Positions 35,545 through 43,524 of a DNA stretch of 64,000 bases are shown in pieces (position 1 is the first letter of the stretch; the number at the start of each line of letters is the position of its first letter). Position numbers and translations under genes: made by a program. The DNA lies in NCBI GenBank assembly GCA_964400735.1, contig CAYNVQ010000004.1:1-64000 (forward strand), given 5' to 3'. The stretch comes from CAYNVQ01 sp964400735. GTDB lineage: Bacteria; Acidobacteriota; Aminicenantia; Aminicenantales; Aminicenantaceae. Below the pieces are notes generated by a model. It made no database searches. It was not told the DNA's origin and saw only the letters and a list, made by a program, of their open reading frames with translations.

Positions 35545-36342
35545 CTAATTTAAATTTTTACCACAATGAGGACATACTTTCTCACCTTCTCTTCTCTTTC
35601 TAATCTCCTCAACAAATCCAGCACTCAATATTCCTGCTGGCAAAGCAAACATTCCAATCCCCAGTAGGCTTATTATGGCACCAAAAAATTTCCCCAAAGG
35701 TGTAATTGGGCAAACATCCCCATATCCAACAGTTGCCAAAGTTGCAACTCCCCACCACATTGCTGAAGGAATACTTGAAAATGCTTCAGGTTGAGCATCA
35801 TGCTCAACATGGTAGAGAAGGCTTGATGAAATTGTTAATAGGATTAATACTGCAAAGACAGCAATAAAAAGTTCTTCCTTTTTTGCCTTGAAAACCTTCC
35901 CGAATAATTTCATAGATTCTGAATATCTTCCCATCTTAAATAATCTAAAAAGTCTGATTAGTCTGATTGCCCTAAGGAATCTAAGGTCAAACGGGATTAT
36001 CATGGGAAGGTAAAAGGGAAGTACTGCGAATAGGTCAACAAGCAACAGGGGAGTAATGATAAACCTGAGTCTTCCTATAACTGGTCTTTTGTATTTTGGA
36101 TTTTCTGTACTTGACCAAACCCTTAACACATACTCTATTGTGAAGATTATAACCGAGAATATTTCAAAGACCTTAAAAAATCCAGAGAATTGAAGAGAGA
36201 GTTTTTCTATTGTTTCGAGAATTATTGCTACTACATTCAGGAAAATCAAGGTGATTATGAAAATATCAAAAATTCTGCTTGGCCTGTCACCTGGTGAAGC
36301 AACTTCTAGGATTTCGTAAAATCTTCTTTTGATTTTGCCCAT
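35545..36342 (-). CDS. Voltage-gated potassium-channel-like protein
   Basis: A 265-residue membrane protein with six transmembrane segments. The S4 voltage sensor is Arg-rich (LRFLRAIRLIRLFRLFKMG, near residue 125), and the pore loop holds the K+ filter TVGYGD (near residue 205). The C-terminus ends in a single CPHCG knuckle, half of a zinc ribbon. As a single subunit it would tetramerise into a K+ channel in the inner membrane. It is the first gene of the channel-RT-63aa unit, which makes it a candidate membrane effector or modulator of the RT. Confidence 0.9.
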   Translation of the reverse strand: MGKIKRRFYEILEVASPGDRPSRIFDIFIITLIFLNVVAIILETIEKLSLQFSGFFKVFEIFSVIIFTIEYVLRVWSSTENPKYKRPVIGRLRFIITPLLLVDLFAVLPFYLPMIIPFDLRFLRAIRLIRLFRLFKMGRYSESMKLFGKVFKAKKEELFIAVFAVLILLTISSSLLYHVEHDAQPEAFSSIPSAMWWGVATLATVGYGDVCPITPLGKFFGAIISLLGIGMFALPAGILSAGFVEEIRKRREGEKVCPHCGKNLN

Positions 36343-36405
36343 TTCCTCTTGCTGGGGTAATAATATCTCAGTAGTGATTTAATGTCAAAATGATAAAAAT
36401 AAGCT

Positions 36406-36433
36406 GGCTCCTCGGGCAGGACTCGAACCCGCA
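36406..36433 (-). repeat. tRNA-Asn 3' end, copy B (left border of RT cassette)
   Basis: On the minus strand: T stem gcggg, loop ttcgagt, stem cctgc, acceptor ccgagga, discriminator g and CCA, a well-formed 3' end of a tRNA-Asn. No matching 5' half (tcctcgg) is found within 120 nt, so it is not a full tRNA gene. It lies 63 nt before the channel start and is in the same orientation as copy A. Confidence 0.7.
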
Positions 36434-36600
36434 CAGAGGCTCGGCTCTAAAACATTAACACAGAAAACCCGACACCTCTAAAAAAGAACAAAAGAAATAA
36501 ATCAAGCCTATCATGAGGGACTAGAAAGAAATATTGATGTAATATAAGGCATTTACTTAACTTGGAAGATTGTGAAAATAAAATAAATGTCTTATTCATT

Positions 36601-36630
36601 TTGACAAAGCAATTTGTATTTTGATATAAA
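36601..36630 (+). promoter_or_regulatory. Sigma-70 promoter of the nuclease operon
   Basis: TTGACA at 36601-36606 and TATAAA at 36625-36630 with 18-nt spacing, 64 nt before the Mrr-type gene start. Confidence 0.55.
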
Positions 36631-36694
36631 ATCTATGTTCAGCATGAGGCATTTCATTCTTCTGAAAACAACAATTTAATACATTAGGGAGGTA

Positions 36695-38434
36695 ATGATG
36701 ACTGATGATATGATTCAATTAGGGCAAGCTCAAGCACACTGGAATGCGCCAGGGACAAGAATCTTAAAATACTCAGTGGAGATGTATCACAAAGGTTTGA
36801 ACGAACATAAGCTGATATCTGCCCCTGAAACAGATATACTCCAAAATAAAGTCAATTTACAGGCAAATAAATGGAATCAAAAATGGGAAAACCTTGAAAC
36901 AAAACGAAAGGCTCAGGAAGAAAGAGAAGCCAATCAAAAAGAAGCAGAAAACAGAACACTCGAAGCACAAGCTCTTTTAAAAGAAATTGACGACATCCTT
37001 ATTCATACGCTTTCTGTTGACGATACAGTTGAATGGGAGAGTCTAAAAAAGCGCGATAAATTTTCGACTCCAGAACCGGAAAAACCTTCAAAAAAGGAAT
37101 ATGTAAAAATACCAGAAAAACCTGATAAAAACTCTGAGGAATTTGTTCCTAAATTTACTCTATTCGAGAAAATACTGAAGTCAAAAAAGGATAAGAAAAT
37201 AACAGAATATGATTTGAAATATAGCAACGCAGTTAAGGATTGGGAAAAAGCCAAACAAATGGTTGAAGAAAAAAACAAAAAAATTGACGAACAACATGAA
37301 AAAGCATTACTGAATTGGGAAGATAAGTTAAAGGAATGGGAAGAAGAGAAGACCCAATACTACAAAGCACAAGAAGATTACAATAAGAAAATTGACCAAT
37401 TTAAGGAAGCTTATTTAGAAAAAGATGTTAATTCAATCACAGAATATTGTGAAATAGTATTAAATAATTCTAAATACCCCGACTTCTTTTCAAAAGACTT
37501 TGAGATTGAGTATAATCCTGAAAATGAAATCTTAATTATTGAATACCAATTCTCTTCACCCGATGATTTCCCAAGAATTAAAGAAGTCAAATATATTGCC
37601 TCACAAAAAACACTGAAAGAGACCTTTATTTCAGAGACTGAACTCAGGAAACGATATGATGAGGCTATGTACAAAATTACTCTTCGGACCTTACATGAAA
37701 TATTTGAAGCGGATAGCGTTAATGCCATAAAAGCTATTTCATTTAACGGGTGGGTAAGTGCTGTCAATAAAGCTACGGGAAAGAAAGAAATTAATTGCAT
37801 TTTGAGCGTCCAGGCAAACAAAGAAGAGTTTGTGCAGATTGAGCTAGAAAATGTTGACCCCAAAGTCTGTTTTAAAAATTTAAAGGGAGTTGCAAGCAGC
37901 AAACTAAGCACTTTGACTCCCATCCAACCTATTCTACTAATAAGCAAATCAGACAAGAGATTTATTGATGGCTACGATGTTGCCCATACAATAGATGAGG
38001 CAACAAATATTGCCGCTATGGACTGGGAAGATTTTGAGCACTTAATTCGAGAGTTGTTTGAGAAAGAATTTAGCAAAGAGGGAGGAGAAGTTAAAGTTAC
38101 ACAAGCGAGCCGAGATGGCGGAGTTGATGCCATTGCATTTGACCCTGACCCCATTAGAGGTGGAAAAATTGTTATCCAAGCCAAGAGATATACTAATGTT
38201 GTTGGGGTTGCTGCTGTAAGGGACTTGTACGGGACAGTTGTTAACGAAGGTGCAACCAAAGGAATTTTGGTTACAACTGCTGAATACGGTCATGATGCAT
38301 ATGATTTTGCAAAAGATAAGCCAATAACACTATTGAATGGTTCAAATCTATTGCACCTATTGGGGAAACACGGGCATCATGCGAAAATTGATTTAAAGGA
38401 GGCAAAGAAAATTCTTGCAGAGAGAGAAGATTAA
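36695..38434 (+). CDS. Restriction endonuclease, Mrr-catalytic-domain type
   Basis: A 579-residue protein. Residues about 60-250 are highly charged and coiled-coil-like with repeated EKPSKKEY/EKPDKNSEE units. The middle (about 270-430) is of unknown type. The C-terminus (about 435-560) is a Mrr-like PD-(D/E)XK nuclease: DWEDFEHLIRELFEKEFS, the acidic residue in SRDGGVDAIAFDP and the QAKRY catalytic core, then GILVTTAEYG. It would cleave foreign (often modified) DNA. An agggaggtaatg ribosome site precedes the start. It is followed by a second nuclease gene with a 36-nt gap. Confidence 0.82.
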   Translation: MMTDDMIQLGQAQAHWNAPGTRILKYSVEMYHKGLNEHKLISAPETDILQNKVNLQANKWNQKWENLETKRKAQEEREANQKEAENRTLEAQALLKEIDDILIHTLSVDDTVEWESLKKRDKFSTPEPEKPSKKEYVKIPEKPDKNSEEFVPKFTLFEKILKSKKDKKITEYDLKYSNAVKDWEKAKQMVEEKNKKIDEQHEKALLNWEDKLKEWEEEKTQYYKAQEDYNKKIDQFKEAYLEKDVNSITEYCEIVLNNSKYPDFFSKDFEIEYNPENEILIIEYQFSSPDDFPRIKEVKYIASQKTLKETFISETELRKRYDEAMYKITLRTLHEIFEADSVNAIKAISFNGWVSAVNKATGKKEINCILSVQANKEEFVQIELENVDPKVCFKNLKGVASSKLSTLTPIQPILLISKSDKRFIDGYDVAHTIDEATNIAAMDWEDFEHLIRELFEKEFSKEGGEVKVTQASRDGGVDAIAFDPDPIRGGKIVIQAKRYTNVVGVAAVRDLYGTVVNEGATKGILVTTAEYGHDAYDFAKDKPITLLNGSNLLHLLGKHGHHAKIDLKEAKKILAERED

Positions 38435-38470
38435 CGAACTCTAATAAAAAATCCCATTTGAAGGCTCAAA

Positions 38471-39442
38471 ATGAAAAATAAAGTACCATTTAGAATACTT
38501 GACCCTCAGTTTCTGAATGATTTAGGAGATAAATCAAACAAGCTCAACTATGTTTTAGATTATGAACATAAAAATAGAGGAGTAGTAATATTAGAGATTA
38601 GAGATAATTTTTTAGACTTATATTTTTTGGGTCACGGAATTGTTGTCAAAAAGATTAAGAAATATAACAAATATTGTTTAATTGGTTCAGATGCATTCAA
38701 CCCAAAATCATCTTTATCAACAGAAAGACTTAAAAATTTAGTAAAAGATGGAAGAAAAACATGGCAAATTTACATTGAAGAAATAGAAAATTATGATGAT
38801 TTCAAGGAAATTATGGACACCGTTATTTCAAAAATTGTACTTCATAGAAAAGGGACAATTTCAGAAGGAGTCAGCGAGCTTAATCATTTTATAGATAATA
38901 GAGATATTGGGAAAAATGGAATTCTTATCATAGACAGACAGGTTGCTTATCCTGGACTTGGAAACAAGTTGGACCTTCTAGGAATACAAAGATTAAGGGA
39001 TGCTGATTTTACATTTTCTGTAATAGAGTTGAAAAACAAAAACAACATAGAAATAGGTAGCGTCTTTACTCAATTAAAACAATACATAGACATTGTGTTC
39101 GAACACTATGGTCCTTTTATGGAAACTTATACAAAAGTTATAGACCAAAAAATCAAATTGGGTTTGTTAAAGAGGATAAAGTTTAATATTGTACCAGAAG
39201 AAAAAATTTCCAAAAAAGACATTAAAGGCGTTGTTATCCTTGATAACTACAATATTAAAAGTGACCTCAGACCAAATGGTCTTTTACATCGAGCTCTTAA
39301 TGATTGGGCTAATCAACCAGATGGTTATTCCTTTGAGCTATTTCTGAAAACAAATGTGCTCGATAGCACCTTTTTCCATGATTATTGTGGAGCAGAGGCA
39401 CTTTTAACTAAATATAAGGCGAATAATAAATATAAATATTAG
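38471..39442 (+). CDS. PD-(D/E)XK nuclease-like protein
   Basis: A 323-residue protein. The central part shows a PD-(D/E)XK-like core: GNKLDLLGI supplies the Asp near residue 171 and FSVIELKNKNN the ExK near residue 187, followed by a helix with QLKQYID. This resembles DUF91/NucS-like and Shedu-type nuclease cores. The N-terminal 100 residues are of unknown type. It is co-transcribed with the Mrr-type gene, so the pair may form one restriction-like unit. Shedu-like activity is an inference only. Confidence 0.6.
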   Translation: MKNKVPFRILDPQFLNDLGDKSNKLNYVLDYEHKNRGVVILEIRDNFLDLYFLGHGIVVKKIKKYNKYCLIGSDAFNPKSSLSTERLKNLVKDGRKTWQIYIEEIENYDDFKEIMDTVISKIVLHRKGTISEGVSELNHFIDNRDIGKNGILIIDRQVAYPGLGNKLDLLGIQRLRDADFTFSVIELKNKNNIEIGSVFTQLKQYIDIVFEHYGPFMETYTKVIDQKIKLGLLKRIKFNIVPEEKISKKDIKGVVILDNYNIKSDLRPNGLLHRALNDWANQPDGYSFELFLKTNVLDSTFFHDYCGAEALLTKYKANNKYKY

Positions 39443-39692
39443 CAATACTTGGGTCAGCATCCTTCCAGAGGCAGAGGGGCTTCAAGAAAAGGAGGAAACA
39501 AGGTTTCTTATAAGGTTAAACTGGCACCTAAGGTGGGACTTGAAATTGTGGCCTATGGGTATGTAATTGTATTCATTGAATTCGAATCAGACTCGTTTTG
39601 AATGCCTCATTATTGAACTTTATCTTTTTATATTCCTTTTTGAGGCTAGGTGTTTTCTCTTTTCCACTCAATTTTTATATAATCTTGGTGAC

Positions 39693-40487
39693 ATGTATTA
39701 TGTTTTTTCGGATGAAAGTGGTCAAACCGGGGATGGCTATGATGACGTTGTTCAGCCTGTTTTATGCCAGACTGCAATTATTGTGAACAGTAAAAATATC
39801 CAAACTATTGAGGCTGAAACAAACAAAATTTTAGCAAAATTTGATTTATCTGAAAGCCAGGAAATACATGCTCATCCATGTCTTTTAGGGAAAGACTTTT
39901 TTAGTCAATTTGATAAAGAACAAAGGCATGAATTTTTAAAAGAATTTATACAGAAAAACTTGAGATATATTTTCAAAATTCATTACATGGGAATGCTTAA
40001 GCCTTTTGTAAATGAAGAAGTGCGAGAAAAGGCCGGTAAATCAGGACTTCACCCTTTTATGCAAGGTTTTATTTGGCTAATTGTGATTATTGATAAATAT
40101 TTTGAGCACATTTTAAAAAAGAATTACATGTATTTCTTTGATACAACAACTAGCTACAGAAGGCAAATAAAAAAAGCTATAAGTATTTTAAAAGATGTCT
40201 CAAATGAGTCTCTTAAAATCAATTGTTTACTTGGCGACCCACAAGAAATTGATTCCAAGGAAAGTAGAATAATTCAATTGGCGGATTCAATTGGATATTA
40301 TTTAAATCGTCATAGGCAGTTTGAGGTTCAGACTTTCAATCACCGAGAGAGCCTTGATAAGCACAAGGATAAGGTCTTTGAAATTTATAATCTATTAAAG
40401 CCCAAATTTTTAAATTTTATACGCGATGAACTCCTAACAAAAATAGACTGGCTAGCCCTTCAAAATTATGATTTTATAAAGCTATAA
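39693..40487 (+). CDS. DUF3800-domain protein
   Basis: A 264-residue protein of the DUF3800 family. The N-terminal YYVFSDESGQTGDG has the family Asp/Glu pair and near the C-terminus IQLADSIGYYLNRH carries the conserved QxADxxAY-type motif. The fold is thought to be RNase H-like and these genes are frequent in mobile and defence islands, but activity is not established. The frame is open from 39567; I chose the ATG at 39693 because the family signature begins right after it. It lies 250 nt after the nuclease gene. Confidence 0.75.
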   Translation: MYYVFSDESGQTGDGYDDVVQPVLCQTAIIVNSKNIQTIEAETNKILAKFDLSESQEIHAHPCLLGKDFFSQFDKEQRHEFLKEFIQKNLRYIFKIHYMGMLKPFVNEEVREKAGKSGLHPFMQGFIWLIVIIDKYFEHILKKNYMYFFDTTTSYRRQIKKAISILKDVSNESLKINCLLGDPQEIDSKESRIIQLADSIGYYLNRHRQFEVQTFNHRESLDKHKDKVFEIYNLLKPKFLNFIRDELLTKIDWLALQNYDFIKL

Positions 40488-40604
40488 ACAATGCTGAGTG
40501 TAATTTAAAAAGACCCTGTTTCTATCATTCCATTCCATCTGCCCTCCACAAATAAATTGACACAAGTATCTGTATAATATAAAAAACCATCGAAAGGGGA
40601 ATTT

Positions 40605-41429
40605 ATGGCTCAAACAAACCATGGTGAGCAAAAGGCGCGGGGAATGAATATCAGCCAAAGTATAAACACAAACATATTATCTTATTATTGGTTTATTCTT
40701 ATTATTGGAATATTATCCACATCTTTTCTTTATATGGATAGATTAGGAATTGATTTCCTTTTTATTTTAATATTTGTGGGGGGGCTTTCCAACTTAGCTG
40801 CTATCAATGACATTTCGTATAATGTTTATTGTAATCCTAATAATGGCTTTGGTGTAAAATTTGCCTTATTAGTCCAACTTTTAGTTCTTTCTTTCCTATT
40901 GGGTATTGATTGTTGGTTAGTATTTAAAAATCAGAATCTCGCTATATTCAAACTGGGAATTTCGTTATTACTTGTTATTGTCATTTTTGTAGTGTCAATA
41001 ATCATTCCAGACGATAGACTTAAAGGAATTTTGGCATTTATAATATTTATTCTTATTGCGTTATGGGTTTATCCGGATTTGTTTCCAAAAATAAAAGATT
41101 GGTGTTTAAAATTAATATTCGGCTTCTTTGATAAAACAAATCTGCCGTTAACTTATATTCAAATTCAAAAGCGAATATATGCATATATCCATCTTTTATT
41201 CATTCCTTTTCTCTACCTATTTATAGATTTTCTTAATGTAAAGGTATTCGGAAGCAGGATGAAAGGTGCAGAAAAATCAATCCCACTCGATTTGGGTCTT
41301 GCATTAACAGGACTAGCGTGCTTTTTTTCTGGTATTGTAGCAAATGACCCAATTTTCGAACATGGTGCTGCCGCTGCTATTTTGATATTTGGAAACTTCA
41401 GTTATACTCTATTTATACATGGAAAATAA
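40605..41429 (+). CDS. Polytopic membrane protein of unknown function
   Basis: A 274-residue protein with about seven or eight hydrophobic segments (first at IILSYYWF... near residue 27, then ILAFIIFILIALWVYPDLF near 145 and a final GAAAAILIFGNFSYTLFIHG). There is no recognisable domain. A gaaaggggaattt ribosome site precedes the ATG. It lies 11 nt before the methyltransferase gene and so begins the membrane protein / methyltransferase / ECF-transporter operon. It may be a partner of that transporter or a separate membrane effector. Confidence 0.6.
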   Translation: MAQTNHGEQKARGMNISQSINTNILSYYWFILIIGILSTSFLYMDRLGIDFLFILIFVGGLSNLAAINDISYNVYCNPNNGFGVKFALLVQLLVLSFLLGIDCWLVFKNQNLAIFKLGISLLLVIVIFVVSIIIPDDRLKGILAFIIFILIALWVYPDLFPKIKDWCLKLIFGFFDKTNLPLTYIQIQKRIYAYIHLLFIPFLYLFIDFLNVKVFGSRMKGAEKSIPLDLGLALTGLACFFSGIVANDPIFEHGAAAAILIFGNFSYTLFIHGK

Positions 41430-41440
41430 ATCTATGACTT

Positions 41441-42286
41441 ATGATGAATAAGCAAAAAGGAAATATAGAGCATTTGAAATTATGGAAAGAATGGAGTAGA
41501 AGAATATGGAAAGAAGCAGATTCTGAATGGGTAAAGCGTGAAGGCCAAGATTTAATTTATCATAATGAAGTAGTTGTTCCCCACATATTAGAAGCAATTA
41601 AAGATAATAATTCATTTTGCAATGTTGTTGATTTAGGCGCTGGCGATGGATATCCACTTCAAAAATTAATTGAAAAGAATAGATTTAATTTACATAATTG
41701 CTTACTTATTGATGAATCGGAATACAAATTAAATTATGCAAGGCGTAGATTAAAGAAATATGACACATGTGTTTTAGTTGCCGATTTACAATCATTTTCA
41801 TGGGTTCAAAAAGTAAAATCATTAAGTTCTCCAAAGCTAATTATTTCAATTTTCGTCATTCAAGAGTTGCCCTACCTTCAGCACTTTGCGGACAATTTAA
41901 AACAAGCTATAAATGATAATGACGTCACTCTTTTAGTCACAGTAGCTCCAATTTTTGGATATAATCTGCTCAAAGGGAAAGGATTAATCATCCGAAAATG
42001 GAAAAATACAAAAATGAAGGACTGGAAATGGGTAGCAAAATACCCTGTTCCAACAGACCACAAAGTGATTTATCTTCCATACTTTCATAGGACTTTAACT
42101 GACTATAGAAAAATCTTTTCGAAATCAGGACTAAAAATTGAAAAATCTAAATATCTTTATCTAGAAGTTAAGGAGGCAAAAAATCACTTTGTAAACACTG
42201 TATATGAAAATTATATATTTAAAATGCCCTCAAGTTTACTTTTTGAAATTAAGTTGAAATCTCACGGAAGAGGTCCATTAAAATGA
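41441..42286 (+). CDS. SAM-dependent methyltransferase
   Basis: A 281-residue class I methyltransferase. Motif I is NVVDLGAGDGYPLQKL near residue 63; the acidic residue of motif II is in LLIDESEYKL and a motif IV-like strand KLIISIFVIQELPY follows near residue 128. Substrate unknown; the relation to transporter genes suggests a small molecule, but DNA, RNA or protein cannot be excluded. The last 4 bases overlap the start of the ECF S-component gene, so the two are translationally coupled. Confidence 0.75.
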   Translation: MMNKQKGNIEHLKLWKEWSRRIWKEADSEWVKREGQDLIYHNEVVVPHILEAIKDNNSFCNVVDLGAGDGYPLQKLIEKNRFNLHNCLLIDESEYKLNYARRRLKKYDTCVLVADLQSFSWVQKVKSLSSPKLIISIFVIQELPYLQHFADNLKQAINDNDVTLLVTVAPIFGYNLLKGKGLIIRKWKNTKMKDWKWVAKYPVPTDHKVIYLPYFHRTLTDYRKIFSKSGLKIEKSKYLYLEVKEAKNHFVNTVYENYIFKMPSSLLFEIKLKSHGRGPLK

Positions 42287-42840
42287 AAAATATTCGGCCT
42301 GAATCTTTAGCGTTCATAGTGGTATGTATAGCACTAAACCTTGGAATTGGAGCCATAGTGGCATTCATTAAACTTCCTTTTTATTTAGATTCTATCGGGA
42401 CAATTCTCAGTACTTTTATTCTGGGACTCCCAGCAGGAATAATTGTTGGCCTTTCCTCAGTCACACTAGGCTCTATATATACGCCTTCTTTATGGGCTTA
42501 TGCCTTAACAGCTATCTCAATTGCTCTATGTGCTCACATTTTTAAAAAAATTGGGTACTTAACAAAGTTATTCCCTACAATTTTCTTAGGTCTTTGCGTC
42601 GGCATAGTTGCGGCGATAGTTTCAGCGCCAGTAACAGCTTATGTATGGGGTGGGATTTCATTTTCTGGGACTGACGCTATTACAACTTTCTTTCTTGCCA
42701 CAGGCAAAAATATAATTGATAGCGTTGTATTAAGCGGGCTTGCATCAGACCCAATAGATAAGCTATTTACATCATTAATTGTGCTATTTTTAGTGAGATT
42801 TATCCCAGACTATTTATATAGAGATGAAAAAAATCAATAA
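42283..42840 (+). CDS. ECF transporter substrate-binding (S) component-like protein
   Basis: A 185-residue membrane protein with five or six transmembrane segments. The N-terminal ALNLGIGAIVAFIKLPFYLD followed by GTILSTFILGLPAGIIVG is typical of S components of energy-coupling-factor vitamin and metabolite importers. The ligand cannot be told from the sequence. It overlaps both neighbours (methyltransferase by 4 nt, EcfT by 17 nt), a strongly coupled set. Finding a complete ECF transporter in a defence-rich island is unusual. Confidence 0.75.
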   Translation: MKNIRPESLAFIVVCIALNLGIGAIVAFIKLPFYLDSIGTILSTFILGLPAGIIVGLSSVTLGSIYTPSLWAYALTAISIALCAHIFKKIGYLTKLFPTIFLGLCVGIVAAIVSAPVTAYVWGGISFSGTDAITTFFLATGKNIIDSVVLSGLASDPIDKLFTSLIVLFLVRFIPDYLYRDEKNQ

Positions 42841-43519
42841 TCCAGAGCCTATTACTGCTGTAATCCTTATCGTTACTCTTTGGGCATCATATATAATCGT
42901 CCCGGTAAAATTAGGCCTAGTTCCGGCTTTTTTTTTGTTTATGGTATTAAGTTTCAACTCTAAAATCAGAAAAATAATTAAAAAATTTTTAAAATTTTTT
43001 TTTACCGCGTTCGTACTTCTTTCTTTAGTATCCGCCGGTAGGCTAATAGGCGGTGAACCATCTTCTCAAATTTTAACAATTTTTTTAAGAACTTTGGGCA
43101 GAATTTCTGTGGTTATTGCATCAATAATCATAATTTTCTCTTCAATCTCAACAAAGAATATTCTTACGTATATGGATTTTATAAGACTGCCAAGGGCAAT
43201 AGCATACATTCTACTTTCTGTTCAAACCTCATTATCGATAATGAATGACTATGGGAGGAAGTCAATTATGCTTTTAAGTATTAAAGGCAAGTTAACAAAA
43301 AAATATATATCAAGATTCAATGCATATATTAGAATAACAGGTCCAGTGTTCGCTTCTCTTAATAAAAACCTTTCACTTCAAGCTAGAAGCCTATCTTTTA
43401 GGAGTTTTTTTAAATCTCCAATTGAGAAAAAAATGCCTGATATTAGCTTTGATTTAAGTCAGTTTATATGGATTTTTTTAGCGATAACCGTGTTACTCAT
43501 AAGCTTTTTTTTGAGATAA
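42824..43519 (+). CDS. ecfT: ECF transporter T component (EcfT)
   Basis: A 231-residue transmembrane scaffold of an ECF importer. Hydrophobic helices in the N-terminal half are followed by the coupling-helix region: SRFNAYIRITGPVFASLNKN and QARSLSFRSF, near residues 165-195, contain the Ala-Arg-Gly-type motif (here ARS) that contacts the ATPases. Length is slightly short for the family (about 250-270). It would join the S component to the fused ATPase downstream, which starts 5 nt after its stop. Confidence 0.75.
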   Translation: MKKINNPEPITAVILIVTLWASYIIVPVKLGLVPAFFLFMVLSFNSKIRKIIKKFLKFFFTAFVLLSLVSAGRLIGGEPSSQILTIFLRTLGRISVVIASIIIIFSSISTKNILTYMDFIRLPRAIAYILLSVQTSLSIMNDYGRKSIMLLSIKGKLTKKYISRFNAYIRITGPVFASLNKNLSLQARSLSFRSFFKSPIEKKMPDISFDLSQFIWIFLAITVLLISFFLR

Positions 43520-43524
43520 TAACA

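Larger units (their letters stand above)
36343..36694. other. Intergenic region between divergent cassettes
   Basis: About 350 nt separating the minus-strand channel-RT cassette from the plus-strand nuclease operon. It contains tRNA-Asn 3' end copy B and, near 36601, the promoter of the Mrr-type gene. There is no protein-coding frame of note. Confidence 0.6.

Noticed and set aside
36406..36433. Complete tRNA-Asn gene
   Set aside because: T arm, acceptor and CCA are present, but no 5' strand tcctcgg or GTT anticodon arm can be found within tRNA distance.
40558..40578. Promoter TTGACA...TATAAT before the membrane-protein gene
   Set aside because: The boxes are only about 9 nt apart, not a usable sigma-70 spacing, although the -10 box alone may be real.
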